Origin: Adiantum capillus-veneris
Taxonomy: Eukaryota; Streptophyta; Polypodiopsida; Polypodiales; Pteridaceae
DNA length: 64,000 nt
Reading direction: 5' to 3'
Assembly: GCA_014529385.2 (NCBI GenBank)
Contig: CM043964.1
Coordinates: 130,538,920 to 130,602,919, forward strand
Positions 1 through 9,396 of this stretch are shown here, in pieces; position 1 is the first letter of the stretch; each line of letters opens with the position of its first letter. Under the pieces are notes generated by a model. It made no database searches. It was not told where the DNA came from and saw only the letters and a list, made by a program, of their open reading frames with translations. The position numbers and the translations under genes were made by a program.

Positions 1-11
1 ATCCTAGGTTT

Positions 12-1440
12 ATGGAATTTTTGCAAGTGCCACCAGTGTCACAGCAAACAAGGAAACTGTCTCACGCAATAGGGCATGTTGAGGCTCAAGCCCAGGTCCC
101 TTGTGCGTCCCAGCAAGGCGGGGAGCACTCTCATGTTGCGGAGTCACGTGGGGCTCCAAGAAAAGTTCCTTCTGTTCACAAATACGTGGTTAGGACGCCT
201 ATTCCACAGGCTTTGCCAGTTCAGCCCGCCACCTTTCAGAGTCCAAATGTTGCATTAAATGGACAAGGAACCAGTTTCCAGGCTATGCAACAAGTCTTTC
301 CACCACCCACGGTACATCCTGGATATTCTGGGGATGGATCAGTGTTTCAGAGCATGGCTGGTTATGCGCCTGGAAACCAACAATATATGCTAGGAACAAT
401 ATTTGGGAGTATGCAAGGCATGATGCCAAACCCCATGTATGGTAACATAGGCATGCAGCAAGGGTTTCACTGCAATCAGGGCAAGTTTGGGGTGCCAAAG
501 GGCAATTTTGGCATAGTTGGTTTTCCCGACTAGCAGCCACATATGGCACCAATGACGCCGAATGTCAATGGCCAAGGGGCACTGATGATCCCTATTAAAG
601 TGCCCATGTTGCAGACGCTTCCCTATGACAATTTGGGAGCATTGGAAAAGCCAAAAGCCTACAACGAAGGTGGTGCAACTGTAAAGTTTTATTCTTTTAG
701 CGGCTTTGAGGATAAGGCAAAGGCTCTTACTTTCCTCCAGCAGTTTGATACAGCTTATGCAGGGGAAAATTTTACAGAGGCCTCCAAGGTTAGGAAAGCT
801 GCCGCTTTCTTGAAAGGCAATGCGCTTACATGGTGGATGACACTGTTGATGCAAGGATAGACACCCGCCACATGGATATACTTCAAGCAAATGTTTGCAT
901 CTGCGTGGCTGTCAAATGAATTTGAAGCTGATGTCATAACAATTGGCACCAACTCACTGCGGCTACTTGCAAGAGCCTACAGGAGTACAATCGGAGGTTC
1001 TATAAAGCGTGCTCTCAATAACCTCCTACAAGTTTGTGCCATTGACAGAGCAGATTGAGAAGTATTGTTGTGGGCTGCCTAAATTATTGTACAAAGAACA
1101 GAGTGGCTACCCTCACTCAGCTTATGGAAGTTGCCTACACTGGTCTTGCCTTGTTGGAGGGAGAGGACAGTGGGTTTCCAAGCAACGTGAAAGAGGGGCA
1201 ACAAAAGAAAAATTCAGCACAGAAGCCCGTTGTGAAAGTGACTCCTGAAGCGTCCCAAGGGTCAAAAAAGGTAAACTAAGGCGCAAGTCATTCGAGGAAA
1301 AGAAGGCTTTAATGGCTGAGAACAAATGCTATATATGCGAACAGCCTGGTCACTTTGCTACAGATTGTCCACAAAGAAGAAGACCAGCTGATTCGGATGA
1401 TAAAGAGGACAGGAAAGGCAAGAAGCCTAAACCCACACCA
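12..1440 (+). pseudogene. Gypsy-A gag (capsid and CCHC nucleocapsid), broken
   Basis: Gag packages the element RNA. The first open stretch (12-533) is rich in Gln, Gly, Met and Pro, as in the disordered N-terminal part of some plant gypsy Gags, and ends in TAG. The next (543-860) holds a capsid-like segment with the RKAAAFLKGNALTWW signature of retrotransposon gag domains, then a stop at 858-860. After further frame changes a CCHC zinc knuckle is visible at 1327-1368 (C-x2-C-x4-H-x4-C, CYICEQPGHFATDC). At least four lesions separate these parts, so no functional Gag is made. Confidence 0.85.
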
Positions 1441-1481
1441 AGTCTAGTGCCAGATATGGTGGGTGATAGGCCCAAGTTCAG

Positions 1482-1960
1482 ATGCCAGTGAGCTATGCAG
1501 AGCGTGGGGTAAAGTCAAAGATAAGACAGCACTTATCTTCTTTGATCCAAGTGCTAAAGCCAACGTTATCTCACCAATGTTGGCCATCAAGTTGGGCATC
1601 AAAGCGTAAGAGATGGGATACACAACAGAGGCAAGGTTGGCATGTCCTGGCCACTCAGAGTGTGTTACGCCTATCATTGGAAAGTTGCGTCTGCATCTCC
1701 AGTCATATGTAGACACAAAGGAATTTTATATCATGCCATTGGAAGGGTGCGATGCGCTGTTGGGAATCCCGTGGATGTTCCGTATACATGGAGTGCTGGA
1801 TGTCTTCATCAAAAAGATCACCCTTCAGCATAGGGGCAAAACTCACATCCTCGATGTAAAGCTTAAAGGGGAGTCTGTCCCTATTGTATCTACTTCCGCT
1901 ATCACTTCTGTAATTAAGAATCATCTTTCTACGTACTTGATTTTTGCACGAGATGTTTCA
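1482..1960 (+). pseudogene. Gypsy-A aspartic protease, broken
   Basis: Retropepsin would cut the Gag-Pol polyprotein. The active-site region reads FFDPSAKANVIS, with Asp at 1544-1546, so the usual D-T/S-G-A is D-P-S-A here. The flap-distal segment GCDALLGIPW (about 1747-1776) matches the conserved end of gypsy proteases, but lies in another frame. The relatives Gypsy-C and Gypsy-F also have non-canonical active sites (D-P-G-S and D-G-G-A), so the Pro may be a family trait and the Ser a later change. Confidence 0.75.
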
Positions 1961-1965
1961 AATAA

Positions 1966-3330
1966 TTGTCAATCACATTTATCTGTTTAGATAAAGAAAG
2001 ATCAACATTTTTGCGAGAGTTTAATGACTGTTTTTCTGACTCATTACCGTCTCGGTTGCCGCCGGAGAGGCCCGAGGATCATGCGATAGATTTGGTGCCA
2101 GGTTGTAGCCCACCAAATAGGCCTCCCTATAGGGTTAGTGCAGCTCAACAGAAAGAGATTATGGGCCAAGTACAGGAGCTGTTAGAGAAAGGGTTGATTC
2201 AACCTAGTTCTTCACCCTTTTGCTCCCAATGCTTCTAATGCAGAAGAAGGATGGCTGTTGGCACATGTGTATTGATTACCGTGCGTTGAATAAGAATACC
2301 ATCAAGAACAGGTTTCCTATTCCAAGGATTGATGATATTCTTGACCGACTAGAGGGTGCTGCAATTTTCAGCAGAATAGACCTTAAGAGTGGTTACCATC
2401 AGATTCGTATCAGGCCAGAGGATGTGCACAAGACTGTGTTTAGGACAACATTTGGTCTGTATGGTTCTTAGTGATGCCGTTTGGTCTTACAAATGCTCCT
2501 GCTACGTTCAATAGGAAGATGGGTCGATTTTCCGTCCACATCAAAAGTTTGTCGGCACATTCTTTGACGACAGGATAGTCTACTCAAAGAATGAAGAGGA
2601 GCATAGGAGTCACTTGACCATTGTCTTCGAAGAGCTACGCAGTCACAGGTTGCTCATTAATCCTAAGAAAAGTGAGTTCTTCTTGGAAGAGATTCACTTT
2701 CTTGGCCACAATGTCAAAGGATGGTGTCCGAATGGATCTTGCCAAGGTTAAAGCCATTAGGACATGGCCAAAGTTAAAGACTGTGCATGATATCCGTAGC
2801 TTCTTGGGCTTATGCTTTTAGTGAAGAAAGTTTATCAGGAACTTTGCCGAGATTGCTTCACCACCACATGCTTTGCAAAAGAAAGAGGTCACGTTCAAGT
2901 GGACACAAAAAGAGATTTCAGCTTTTAATCTCTTAAAGGAAAAGATGACTTCAGATCCAGTAATTGTTTTATTGGATCTCAGAAAGTCGTTTGTGGTCCA
3001 CTGTGATGTGTGTGGCAATAGTATTGGGCAGTGTTAATGCAAGATGGTCGGGTAGTAGCTTACGAGAGCAGAATCTTGCAAGGGCCAGAAAAGACGATGC
3101 AAATCTATGAGAAAGAGTTACTGGCCGTCATTCATGCGCTCTCTAGCTAGAAGCACTACCTGCTAGGTGCTGATTTTGTTGTCCAGACAGATCATTAGAC
3201 CTTGCGAAATTTCTTGACACAGTAAAAGCTATCCGAAAAGCATATGCGATGGGCAAACATTCTCTCTATGTTCCACTTTCACATTTTGCATATGGAAGGC
3301 AAGAAGAATGTTGTGGTTGATGCGTTATCG
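1966..3330 (+). pseudogene. Gypsy-A reverse transcriptase and RNase H, broken
   Basis: RT begins with the RPEDHAIDLVPG lead-in (about 2070-2105), followed by [12 protein letters not shown] and the palm motif [10 protein letters not shown] with the first catalytic Asp. The FFDD catalytic pair is visible at 2560-2571. The thumb contains RMDLAKVKAIRTWP and DIRSFLGLC (about 2731-2818). RNase H follows to about 3240 (LLDLRKSFVVHCD). The linker VVDALSRKP (3313-3340) is typical of the gypsy RNase H/integrase boundary. Stops and shifts occur near 2238, 2470, 2820 and 3036. Confidence 0.9.
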
Positions 3331-3549
3331 AGAAAGCCACGAATTTCACTTGTGTCAATTCCTTATCATCATGAGCTTGATGACATGAAGAAACACTATG
3401 CTATTGATGAAGATTTTGCAAAGATCTTTGAACAATTGCAAGATGGGCAACGCCATGAGCACTACCTCCTCAAGGATGGTTTTATGATGATGCATGGCAG
3501 ATTATGTGCCACTAGGCCATTACGACATAAGGTTATGGTAGAAAGCCAT
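3244..3549 (+). pseudogene. Gypsy-A integrase N-terminal part, cut by Copia-1
   Basis: An open stretch carries the RNase H/integrase linker and the start of the integrase zinc-binding region (LLKDGFMMMHGRLCA). It runs into the Copia-1 5' LTR at 3550. The open frame continues to 3999 only by reading through LTR sequence, so the C-terminal half of that apparent ORF is not gypsy protein. The integrase resumes at 9397 with YARHRGID, one target duplication later. Confidence 0.85.
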
Positions 3550-3789
3550 TGTTGGGTTAAAGGCCTAAATAACCCCGTTTTGTACATTTTTTTAAAGTCA
3601 CTTAAAATAAAAGTGGGAAAACCCAAAACTCACTTATTGAGTTTTCCCCAAAAACGTGAGCTCTCTCTCTCTCTCCCTGCTTCGATCCCTAGCGCTTCCT
3701 CTCTGTTGCACTCCGTCTCCTGCTTCTTGCCCCAATCCTGCACTACATCGCGACACGCACCCACCGGTACCCTCTGCTTCGCGCTTTCA
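3550..3789 (+). repeat. Copia-1 5' LTR (240 bp)
   Basis: Begins TGTTGGG and ends TTCA. It matches the 3' LTR at 9077-9391 along its length but lacks about 75 bp present there. The missing part lies between two copies of a T7-A3-GT stretch, so it was probably lost by slippage or recombination between short direct repeats. A CT-rich stretch follows near 3660. Confidence 0.93.
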
Positions 3790-3790
3790 A

Positions 3791-3803
3791 CTAGTATCAG
3801 AGC
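3791..3803 (+). other. Copia-1 primer binding site (tRNA-iMet type)
   Basis: CTAGTATCAGAGC lies two bases after the 5' LTR. It matches the usual plant TGGTATCAGAGC priming site complementary to initiator-Met tRNA, except in its first bases. Confidence 0.85.
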
Positions 3804-4519
3804 CCTAGGGTTTCACAAGGACCTGCGCAGGTGGCTGGACAGCAAGCAAAAAGTGTTTTCTTGCGACAATCTCCACTTCTATCGTGAACCCCCTTGCTTC
3901 CGGGGTCACCGAGGATACCGAGAGTGCCAAAGCAGCCCAAAACAAGCTGTTTTTAGGTCAAAAACAGGTTATTACAGCAAAGTACAGGTTCTCTCATGAT
4001 GTATTAAGTTGTGGGAACACTTGTACTTGGTCCCTACTACCCTAAATCAACCAAATTTACTGAAAAACAGGTTTTTACAGCAAATTACAGATTTATGCAA
4101 GTTTATGCAAATGTACATTTGATGTATTTGGATTGGGGAAAGTATTAAATGCTGTAATTCCCGAGCATTAAGCAAGTTTTGGATGCAAAATGTCCTTTTC
4201 GAGTCAATTTTCTGCAACTTTATGCTAAAAATTGGGGCTTTTGTCCATACATGCTCCCAAAGGCTGTGTTTTTGCATTATGTACATTCTTTGAGGTTAAA
4301 AACAACAACATTTGTTGTTTTTGGGCAAAAATTTGCTTGCTGAATTTTCTGCACAAAAAATTCAGAAAGTGCTATTCTTGCCTAAACTTGCATATTTTTT
4401 TCTCAAATTGCTTCTGTGACACTTTGGAGCTGTTGTGCACATTGCGATGAGGTTATATTCTGTTTTTGGTGCATTTTGCCCAAAAATTTCAGCATTTAAG
4501 CCCTCTTGTTTGTGCAACT
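3804..4519 (+). other. Copia-1 untranslated leader
   Basis: About 700 bases between primer site and gag start hold no convincing coding sequence. A short phrase (AACAGGTT, then TTACAGCAAA, then TACAG) occurs near 3963 and again near 4066, a decayed direct repeat about 100 bp apart. The dimerisation and packaging signals expected of a leader cannot be picked out by eye. Confidence 0.6.
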
Positions 4520-5785
4520 ATGGCATCGACTTCCTCTGGCGTTAAGAATCTCTTCCAGATCAAGCGGTTTGAGGGAACAGGTTTTGATCTTTGGAAGGAT
4601 AGGATTCAAGGAATCCTCTTTCTTAAAGATTGTGACAGGGCACTTGAAGCAGAGAAGCCAGAAGATATGTCAGATGCAACATGGCTTACATTGAACAAGA
4701 AGGCCATTACCTACATTAAAATGGCCGTCCCTGACGAGATCTTGGTAGATCTCAAGGGTCTTGTCAATGCGTTTTGAGTTGTGGGAGAAATTGAAGGCAA
4801 CGTATGAGAATACGACCCCAGTTAATCAGGTGCATTTGATGCGGGAACTTGTTGGCATGCAATTAGATGAGTCCAAGAGCGTTGCAAAGCATTTGTCATT
4901 GTTTACAAGCACTCTATCTCAGTTAAGGACTCAGGTTTGCCCCCTTTTGATGATAAGCTCAAAGCTATCTTCTTGCTGATGACTCTACCCGATTCTTGGA
5001 AAACATTGGTGGTCTCACTGTCAAATAATCCCAACTTGACTTTTGATGGAGTTAGGGGTTCAATATTGAATGAAGAAATCAGGAGGAAAGCAAGTGGAGA
5101 AGGAGGTGGCTCAGCCAACATGGTTAGAGGCAGGACAGAGAAGAAGAATGCCTATGCACAGAGAAGTAAGAGTAAGAGTAGAGAAAGGGGAAATTCCAGC
5201 AAAGGCAAGGGTGATGTGACATGCTATCAATGTGGCAAGAAAGGTCACAAGAAACCCGACTGCAGGTACTATAAGGCAGAATTGGAAAGGAAGAAGAACG
5301 ATGGAGACAAAAAGAAAGAGAAGGAGGAGATCAAGACAGATGCACAGGACAGTCCAAAGGACAAAGAGAAGGCCAATGTGGTCTCTAGTGTTATTATTGA
5401 GGAGCTGTCAGATGTTGAAGACATCTTATGTGCCACTTTGTCAGCTGATGATGCTCATAAGTCTGATGCCTCTCTCAATGTTCATACACAAGATATGCAG
5501 ATCACCAAGAGTGATCTAATTGATGCTTTATTGACTGTTCATGATGCATTATCCCAGACTTGGATAGTTGATTACGGTGCTTCATTTCATGTGACTCCTA
5601 TCAAGGAGTGCTTTTTTACTTTTGTTGCAAGCAGCCATGGCCATGTTTACCTTGGAAACAATCATGCATGTTCCATTGAGGGTATTGGCACCGTGCATCT
5701 TTCTATAGATGGCACAAATGAGCTTGTCTTGCATGATGTTAGATATGTGCCAGGAATCAAGAAGAGTCTGCTTTCTGTTGGTTAG
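4520..5785 (+). pseudogene. Copia-1 gag and protease, frameshifted
   Basis: The ATG at 4520 opens a copia Gag (KRFEGTGFDLWKDRIQG region). The frame changes near 4775 and again near 4935, then stays open to TAG at 5783-5785. A CCHC knuckle lies at 5222-5263 (CYQCGKKGHKKPDC), followed by a Lys/Glu-rich linker. The protease active site reads WIVDYGASFH with Asp at 5570-5572, so the usual D-S/T-G is D-Y-G, probably inactivating. The terminal stop falls after YVPGIKKSLLSVG and is repeated in each unit of the triplication that follows. Confidence 0.9.
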
Positions 5786-6221
5786 ATAAATATGCATGGT
5801 TACAGCATTTTGTTTGAGAGAGGATCATGGAAGATGACAAAAGGCTCAAAGCTGATTGTAAAAGGTACAAAGAAAGGGACACCTTACTGCTTGCATGGAA
5901 AGGCCTTGTGCCAGGAATCAAGAAGAGTCTGCTTTCTGTTGGTTAGATAAATATGCATGGTTACAGCATTTTGTTTGAGAGAGGATCATGGAAGATGACA
6001 AAAGGCTCAAAGCTGATTGTAAAAGGTACAAAGAAAGGGACACCTTACTGCATGATGTTAGATATGTGCCAGGAATCAAGAAGAGTCTGCTTTCTGTTGG
6101 TTAGATAAATATGCATGGTTACAGCATTTTGTTTGAGAGAGGATCATGGAAGATGACAAAAGGCTCAAAGCTGATTGTAAAAGGTACAAAGAAAGGGACA
6201 CCTTACTGCTTGCATGGAAAG
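5747..6221 (+). repeat. Three tandem copies of a ~160-bp pol segment in Copia-1
   Basis: GTGCCAGGAATCAAGAAGAG begins at 5747, 5908 and 6066, giving periods of 161 and 158 bp. Each unit covers the end of the protease and the start of the GAG-pre-integrase region and contains a TAG near its start. The two junctions differ: unit 1 to 2 joins at a GGCCTT/GTGCC boundary, unit 2 to 3 at a short TGC overlap before ATGATG. They therefore look like two separate tandem duplications. The units are nearly identical, so the event is recent relative to the decay of the element. Confidence 0.93.
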
Positions 6222-7574
6222 GCCTTGTTGGGCAAATTTATTGCTTTGGCTGAAATTAACTCACATATGGAGTTGTGGCATGAGAGGCTTGGCCATATGA
6301 GCCAAAAAGGCCTTACTAAGCTTTGTAATTTGAACAAGCTTGATGCTAAAGGCACAAAGCTTGATTTTTGTAATGAATGTCAATATGGCAAGCAAGTAAA
6401 AAGTTCTTATTACTCCCGTGTCTCTCGCAAATCTAATGTGCTTGGTCTTGTACATTCTAATGTTTGTAGCATGCCCACTAAATCTATGGGGGGTGCACAT
6501 TATTTTGTCTCTTTTGTTGATGATCATTCTAGAAAAATCTGGGTTCATTTGCTCAAATCTAAGGATGAAGCCTTTGCTGCGTTTAAGAAATTTCATGCAT
6601 TTGTGACCACCCAGACAAGTAAAAAGCTGAAATGCTTACGTACGGATAATGGGGGTGAGTTCACAAGCGGTGAATTTAACAAATTTTGTGAAAATTTAGG
6701 CATTAAGAAGGAGCTTATTGTTCCATATAGCCCCTCTTCTTATGGTGTGGCTGAAAGATACAATAGGACTTTATGTGAGAGGGTGAGATGCATGCTGTCC
6801 ACAGCTAATCTCCCTCATGGATTTTGGGGAGAAGCTCTAAAAACTGTAGTGCATATATGTAATCGATCCCCTCACATGTCTTTGAAAGGTGACATCCCTC
6901 AAGAGGTTTGGTCTGGTAAACCTGCTTCATATGATCACTTATGCGTCTTTGGTTGTGAAGCGTTTGAGCATGTAAGACATGAGTTGAGGAGTAAGCTGGA
7001 TGTAAAGTCCATTAAAGGCCTCTTCATGGGATACGGTGAAGAAGGTGAAATGGGCTACAGAATTTGGTTACCTCAGCTCAAAAAGGTTGTACGCAGCCGG
7101 GATGTTGTTTTTAATAAGGCAAGGCTGCTTAAAAACAATTGTGCCTCTAATGATGACCATAAGAAGGTCAAATTTCAGCATGTACAGCCACCTATTAGGC
7201 CTAATTTTGACCCTCGGGATGCACCACATATGGCTAAAAATGTTGATGAACCAATGTTGTTTGAGCCAGATGATGTTGGACAACAAAATGAGGCTCCTGA
7301 AGGGCATGTGCAGCCACATAACAATGCTGAAAACAGGGCTGAAAATGATGTACAGCAGCCCTTTGTTGATGATATCATTGTTCCACCTGATGTAGACCCA
7401 TTTCCAGATAATGTGGATCATTGGGTGAGGCGTTCTACTCGTCCAAGGCAGAATGTGAGTAGATATGATCCCTCTTTCCATTATATTATGCTGACAAATG
7501 AAAGGGAGCCTCTCACTTATAAAGAGGCTAAGACATGTGAGTCACGCAGTAAGTGGGAGTGCAAGAGGAAATGA
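6111..7574 (+). CDS. Copia-1 integrase segment of pol (487-codon open frame)
   Basis: This fragment contains the GAG-pre-integrase HHCC zinc region (LWHERLGH near residue 47, then CNECQYGK) and an rve-type core. The second catalytic Asp (RTDNGGEF, residue 179) and the Glu (GVAERYN, residue 215) are in place with DD35E spacing. The first is altered: the usual HSD motif reads HSN at residue 117 (AAT, 6459-6461), which should abolish strand transfer. A C-terminal acidic linker with RRSTRPRQ near 7430 follows. The frame stops at 7572 just as the RT lead-in begins. Confidence 0.92.
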   Translation: MHGYSILFERGSWKMTKGSKLIVKGTKKGTPYCLHGKALLGKFIALAEINSHMELWHERLGHMSQKGLTKLCNLNKLDAKGTKLDFCNECQYGKQVKSSYYSRVSRKSNVLGLVHSNVCSMPTKSMGGAHYFVSFVDDHSRKIWVHLLKSKDEAFAAFKKFHAFVTTQTSKKLKCLRTDNGGEFTSGEFNKFCENLGIKKELIVPYSPSSYGVAERYNRTLCERVRCMLSTANLPHGFWGEALKTVVHICNRSPHMSLKGDIPQEVWSGKPASYDHLCVFGCEAFEHVRHELRSKLDVKSIKGLFMGYGEEGEMGYRIWLPQLKKVVRSRDVVFNKARLLKNNCASNDDHKKVKFQHVQPPIRPNFDPRDAPHMAKNVDEPMLFEPDDVGQQNEAPEGHVQPHNNAENRAENDVQQPFVDDIIVPPDVDPFPDNVDHWVRRSTRPRQNVSRYDPSFHYIMLTNEREPLTYKEAKTCESRSKWECKRK

Positions 7575-8285
7575 AATCCTTGTATGCAAATGATACTTGG
7601 GATCTTGTGCCATTGCCTAAAGGGAGAAAGGCTCTTCCTAACGAATGGGTATACAAGATTAAGATTGTGGATGAAAAACCCAACTACAAGGCAAGATTGG
7701 TTGCAAAAGGATATGCACAGAAAGAAGGAATTGATTTTCAAGAAATCTTTTCTCCTATTGTAAAGCTTACAACTTTACGTGTCCTTTTTGCTCTCGTTGC
7801 AGTGCTTGATTTGGAATTGAATCAAATGAATGTAAAGACAGCGTTTTTGCATGGTGACATTGAAGAGGACATATACATGAAACAACCTAAAGGTTTTATA
7901 GTTCCTACACGTGAGGAACTTGTATGCAAACTGAAAAGGTCTCTATATGGTTTGAGACAATCATCACGACAGTGGTATAAGAAGTTTGACACTTTTATGC
8001 TGTCTCAAGGCTTTAAACGCAGCCATGCAGATCACTGTTTGTATACGAAAAGGGATGAAGATGAAGATGGTAGTCCCATCATACTTGTTCTCTATGTTGA
8101 TGACATGCTACTTGCCAGAAAACATAAGACTAGTCTTGATGCTCTAAAACGTAAGCTAAATTCAGCATTTGCTATGAAGGATTTGGGTGATGCAGAGCAT
8201 ATTTTGGGCATGCGTATTAAAAGAGATAGAAAACGAAATTGCTGTTTTTATCTCAAGAAAGGTACGTTGCAAAATTACTTGACAG
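7553..8285 (+). pseudogene. Copia-1 reverse transcriptase, broken
   Basis: The segment contains ALPNEWVYKIK, KARLVAKGYAQ, TAFLHGDIEEDIYMKQP and the catalytic pair YVDD (8093-8104), a typical copia RT. The first catalytic Asp, in the QMDVKTAFL-type motif, is Asn here (AAT, 7829-7831), a second GAT-to-AAT change like that in the integrase. The reading frame leaves the copia sequence near 8270. RNase H is in a different, overlapping frame, so one small indel separates the domains. Confidence 0.92.
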
Positions 8286-9042
8286 GTTTAATATGGTTGA
8301 TGCTAAGCCTCTTGGAGTACCTTTACCTCCATACACTAAACTTAGCAAAGCAGATTGCCCAAAGGATGAGGTGGCATTGAAAGCAATGAAGGGAATCCCC
8401 TATGCATCAGCTTGTGGTTCTCTTATGTATGTTATGGTTGCCACTCGTCCCGACATTGCTTATGCAGTGGGAGTTGTTAGTCGATACACGTCGAATCCTG
8501 GCAAAGCGCATTGGGAAGCTGTCAAATGTATTTTGAGATATTTGAAAGGTACACAATCAAAGTGTATTCGTTATGGAAAAAGTGACTTGAAGTTGCAGGG
8601 ATATTGTGATGCAGACATGGCAGGTGACATGGATACCAGGAAATCTACCAGTGGATATGTATTTGCCATTGTTGGTGGTGCAGTCTCTTGGTGTTCTAGG
8701 TTGCAAAAAATTGTGGCATTGAGTACTACTGAAGCTGAATATATTTCAGCCACAGAGGCTTCAAAGGAGGCCATTTGGTTGGGCAAACTTGCAAAAGAAC
8801 TTGGCATGCCTACTCATACACCCGTGTTGGGTTGTGATAGCCAGAGTGCTGTCAAAAATGCCATGTTTCATGCGCGTACCAAACACATAGATGTGCGGTA
8901 CCACTTCATACGTCAGGTATTGGAGGATGGTCTAATCACCTTGACTAAGATCCATACACAGGATAACCCTGCATATGTTCTCACCAAGAGTCTTGCTAAG
9001 GCTCAACATGAGCATTGCATACAATTGGTGGGAGTTGGTTAA
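8239..9042 (+). pseudogene. Copia-1 RNase H and RT connection, frame-separated
   Basis: The segment starts inside the RT thumb, passes ATRPDIAYAVGVVSRY and DADMAGDMDTRKSTSGY, then shows the RNase H motifs LSTTEAEYISATEA and CDSQSAVKNA, and ends with HTQDNPAYVLTKSL and a normal stop at 9040-9042. Acidic RNase H residues appear preserved. It is linked to the upstream RT only through a frameshift. A short non-coding stretch and the polypurine tract follow. Confidence 0.9.
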
Positions 9043-9066
9043 CTTAAAGGCGTCATTTATGCCTTT

Positions 9067-9076
9067 AAGTGGGAGT
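9067..9076 (+). other. Copia-1 polypurine tract
   Basis: AAGTGGGAG directly precedes the 3' LTR start TGTTGGG. This is the usual plus-strand priming position of copia elements. Confidence 0.85.
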
Positions 9077-9391
9077 TGTTGGGTTAAAAGCCTAAATAAC
9101 CCCGTTTTGTACATTTTTATACTTTGTCCACGTTCACATTGAACCTGGACACATTTTTTTAAAGTTAGGTTCACATTGAACCTGGACACTTTTTTTTTAA
9201 GTCACTTATAATAAAAGTGGGAAAACCCAAAACTCACTTATTGAGTTTTCCCCAAAAACGTGACCTCTCTCTCTCTCCCTGCTTCGATCCCTAGCCCTTC
9301 CTCTCTGCTGCACTCCGCCTCCTGCTTCTTGCCCCAATCCTGCACTACATCGCGACGTGCACCTACCGGTACTCTCTGCTTCGCATTTTCA
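9077..9391 (+). repeat. Copia-1 3' LTR (315 bp)
   Basis: Begins TGTTGGGTT and ends TTTTCA, with GCCAT target duplication following. It is longer than the 5' LTR because of two tandem copies of a short unit containing GTTCACATTGAAC (9132-9144) and AGGTTCACATTGAACCT (9167-9183). The latter is a perfect 7-bp inverted repeat around CAT and could form a small hairpin in the U3/R region. Confidence 0.93.
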
Positions 9392-9396
9392 GCCAT

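Larger units (their letters stand above)
1..3549 (+). mobile_element. Gypsy-A, 5' portion (Ty3/gypsy LTR retrotransposon, interrupted)
   Basis: The order gag, zinc knuckle, protease, reverse transcriptase, RNase H and start of integrase identifies a Ty3/gypsy element read on the plus strand. Its 5' LTR lies before the window. Many stops and frame changes break the reading frame, so it is a dead copy. It is cut at 3549 by Copia-1 and resumes at 9397 in the same integrase reading. The coding series ends after a chromodomain-like segment at 10574 and a truncated 3' LTR ends at 10986. Confidence 0.93.
3550..9391 (+). mobile_element. Copia-1, Ty1/copia element with both LTRs, inserted in Gypsy-A
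   Basis: Both LTRs start TGTTGGGTTAAA and end TTTCA. A tRNA-Met-type primer site follows the 5' LTR and a polypurine tract (AAGTGGGAG) precedes the 3' LTR. Between them lie gag, protease, integrase, RT and RNase H in copia order. The 5-bp target duplication GCCAT is at 3545-3549 and 9392-9396, so the insertion boundaries are exact. The copy is inactive: gag is frameshifted twice, a segment is triplicated with stops, RT is frameshifted, and catalytic Asp codons in integrase and RT are changed to Asn. Confidence 0.96.

Noticed and set aside
3600-3999. Apparent continuation of gypsy integrase frame to a 251-residue protein
   Set aside because: After 3549 the frame reads Copia-1 LTR and leader sequence; the join is a by-product of the insertion.
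6261-6596. 111-codon minus-strand frame in Copia-1
   Set aside because: It is the antisense shadow of the integrase coding region.
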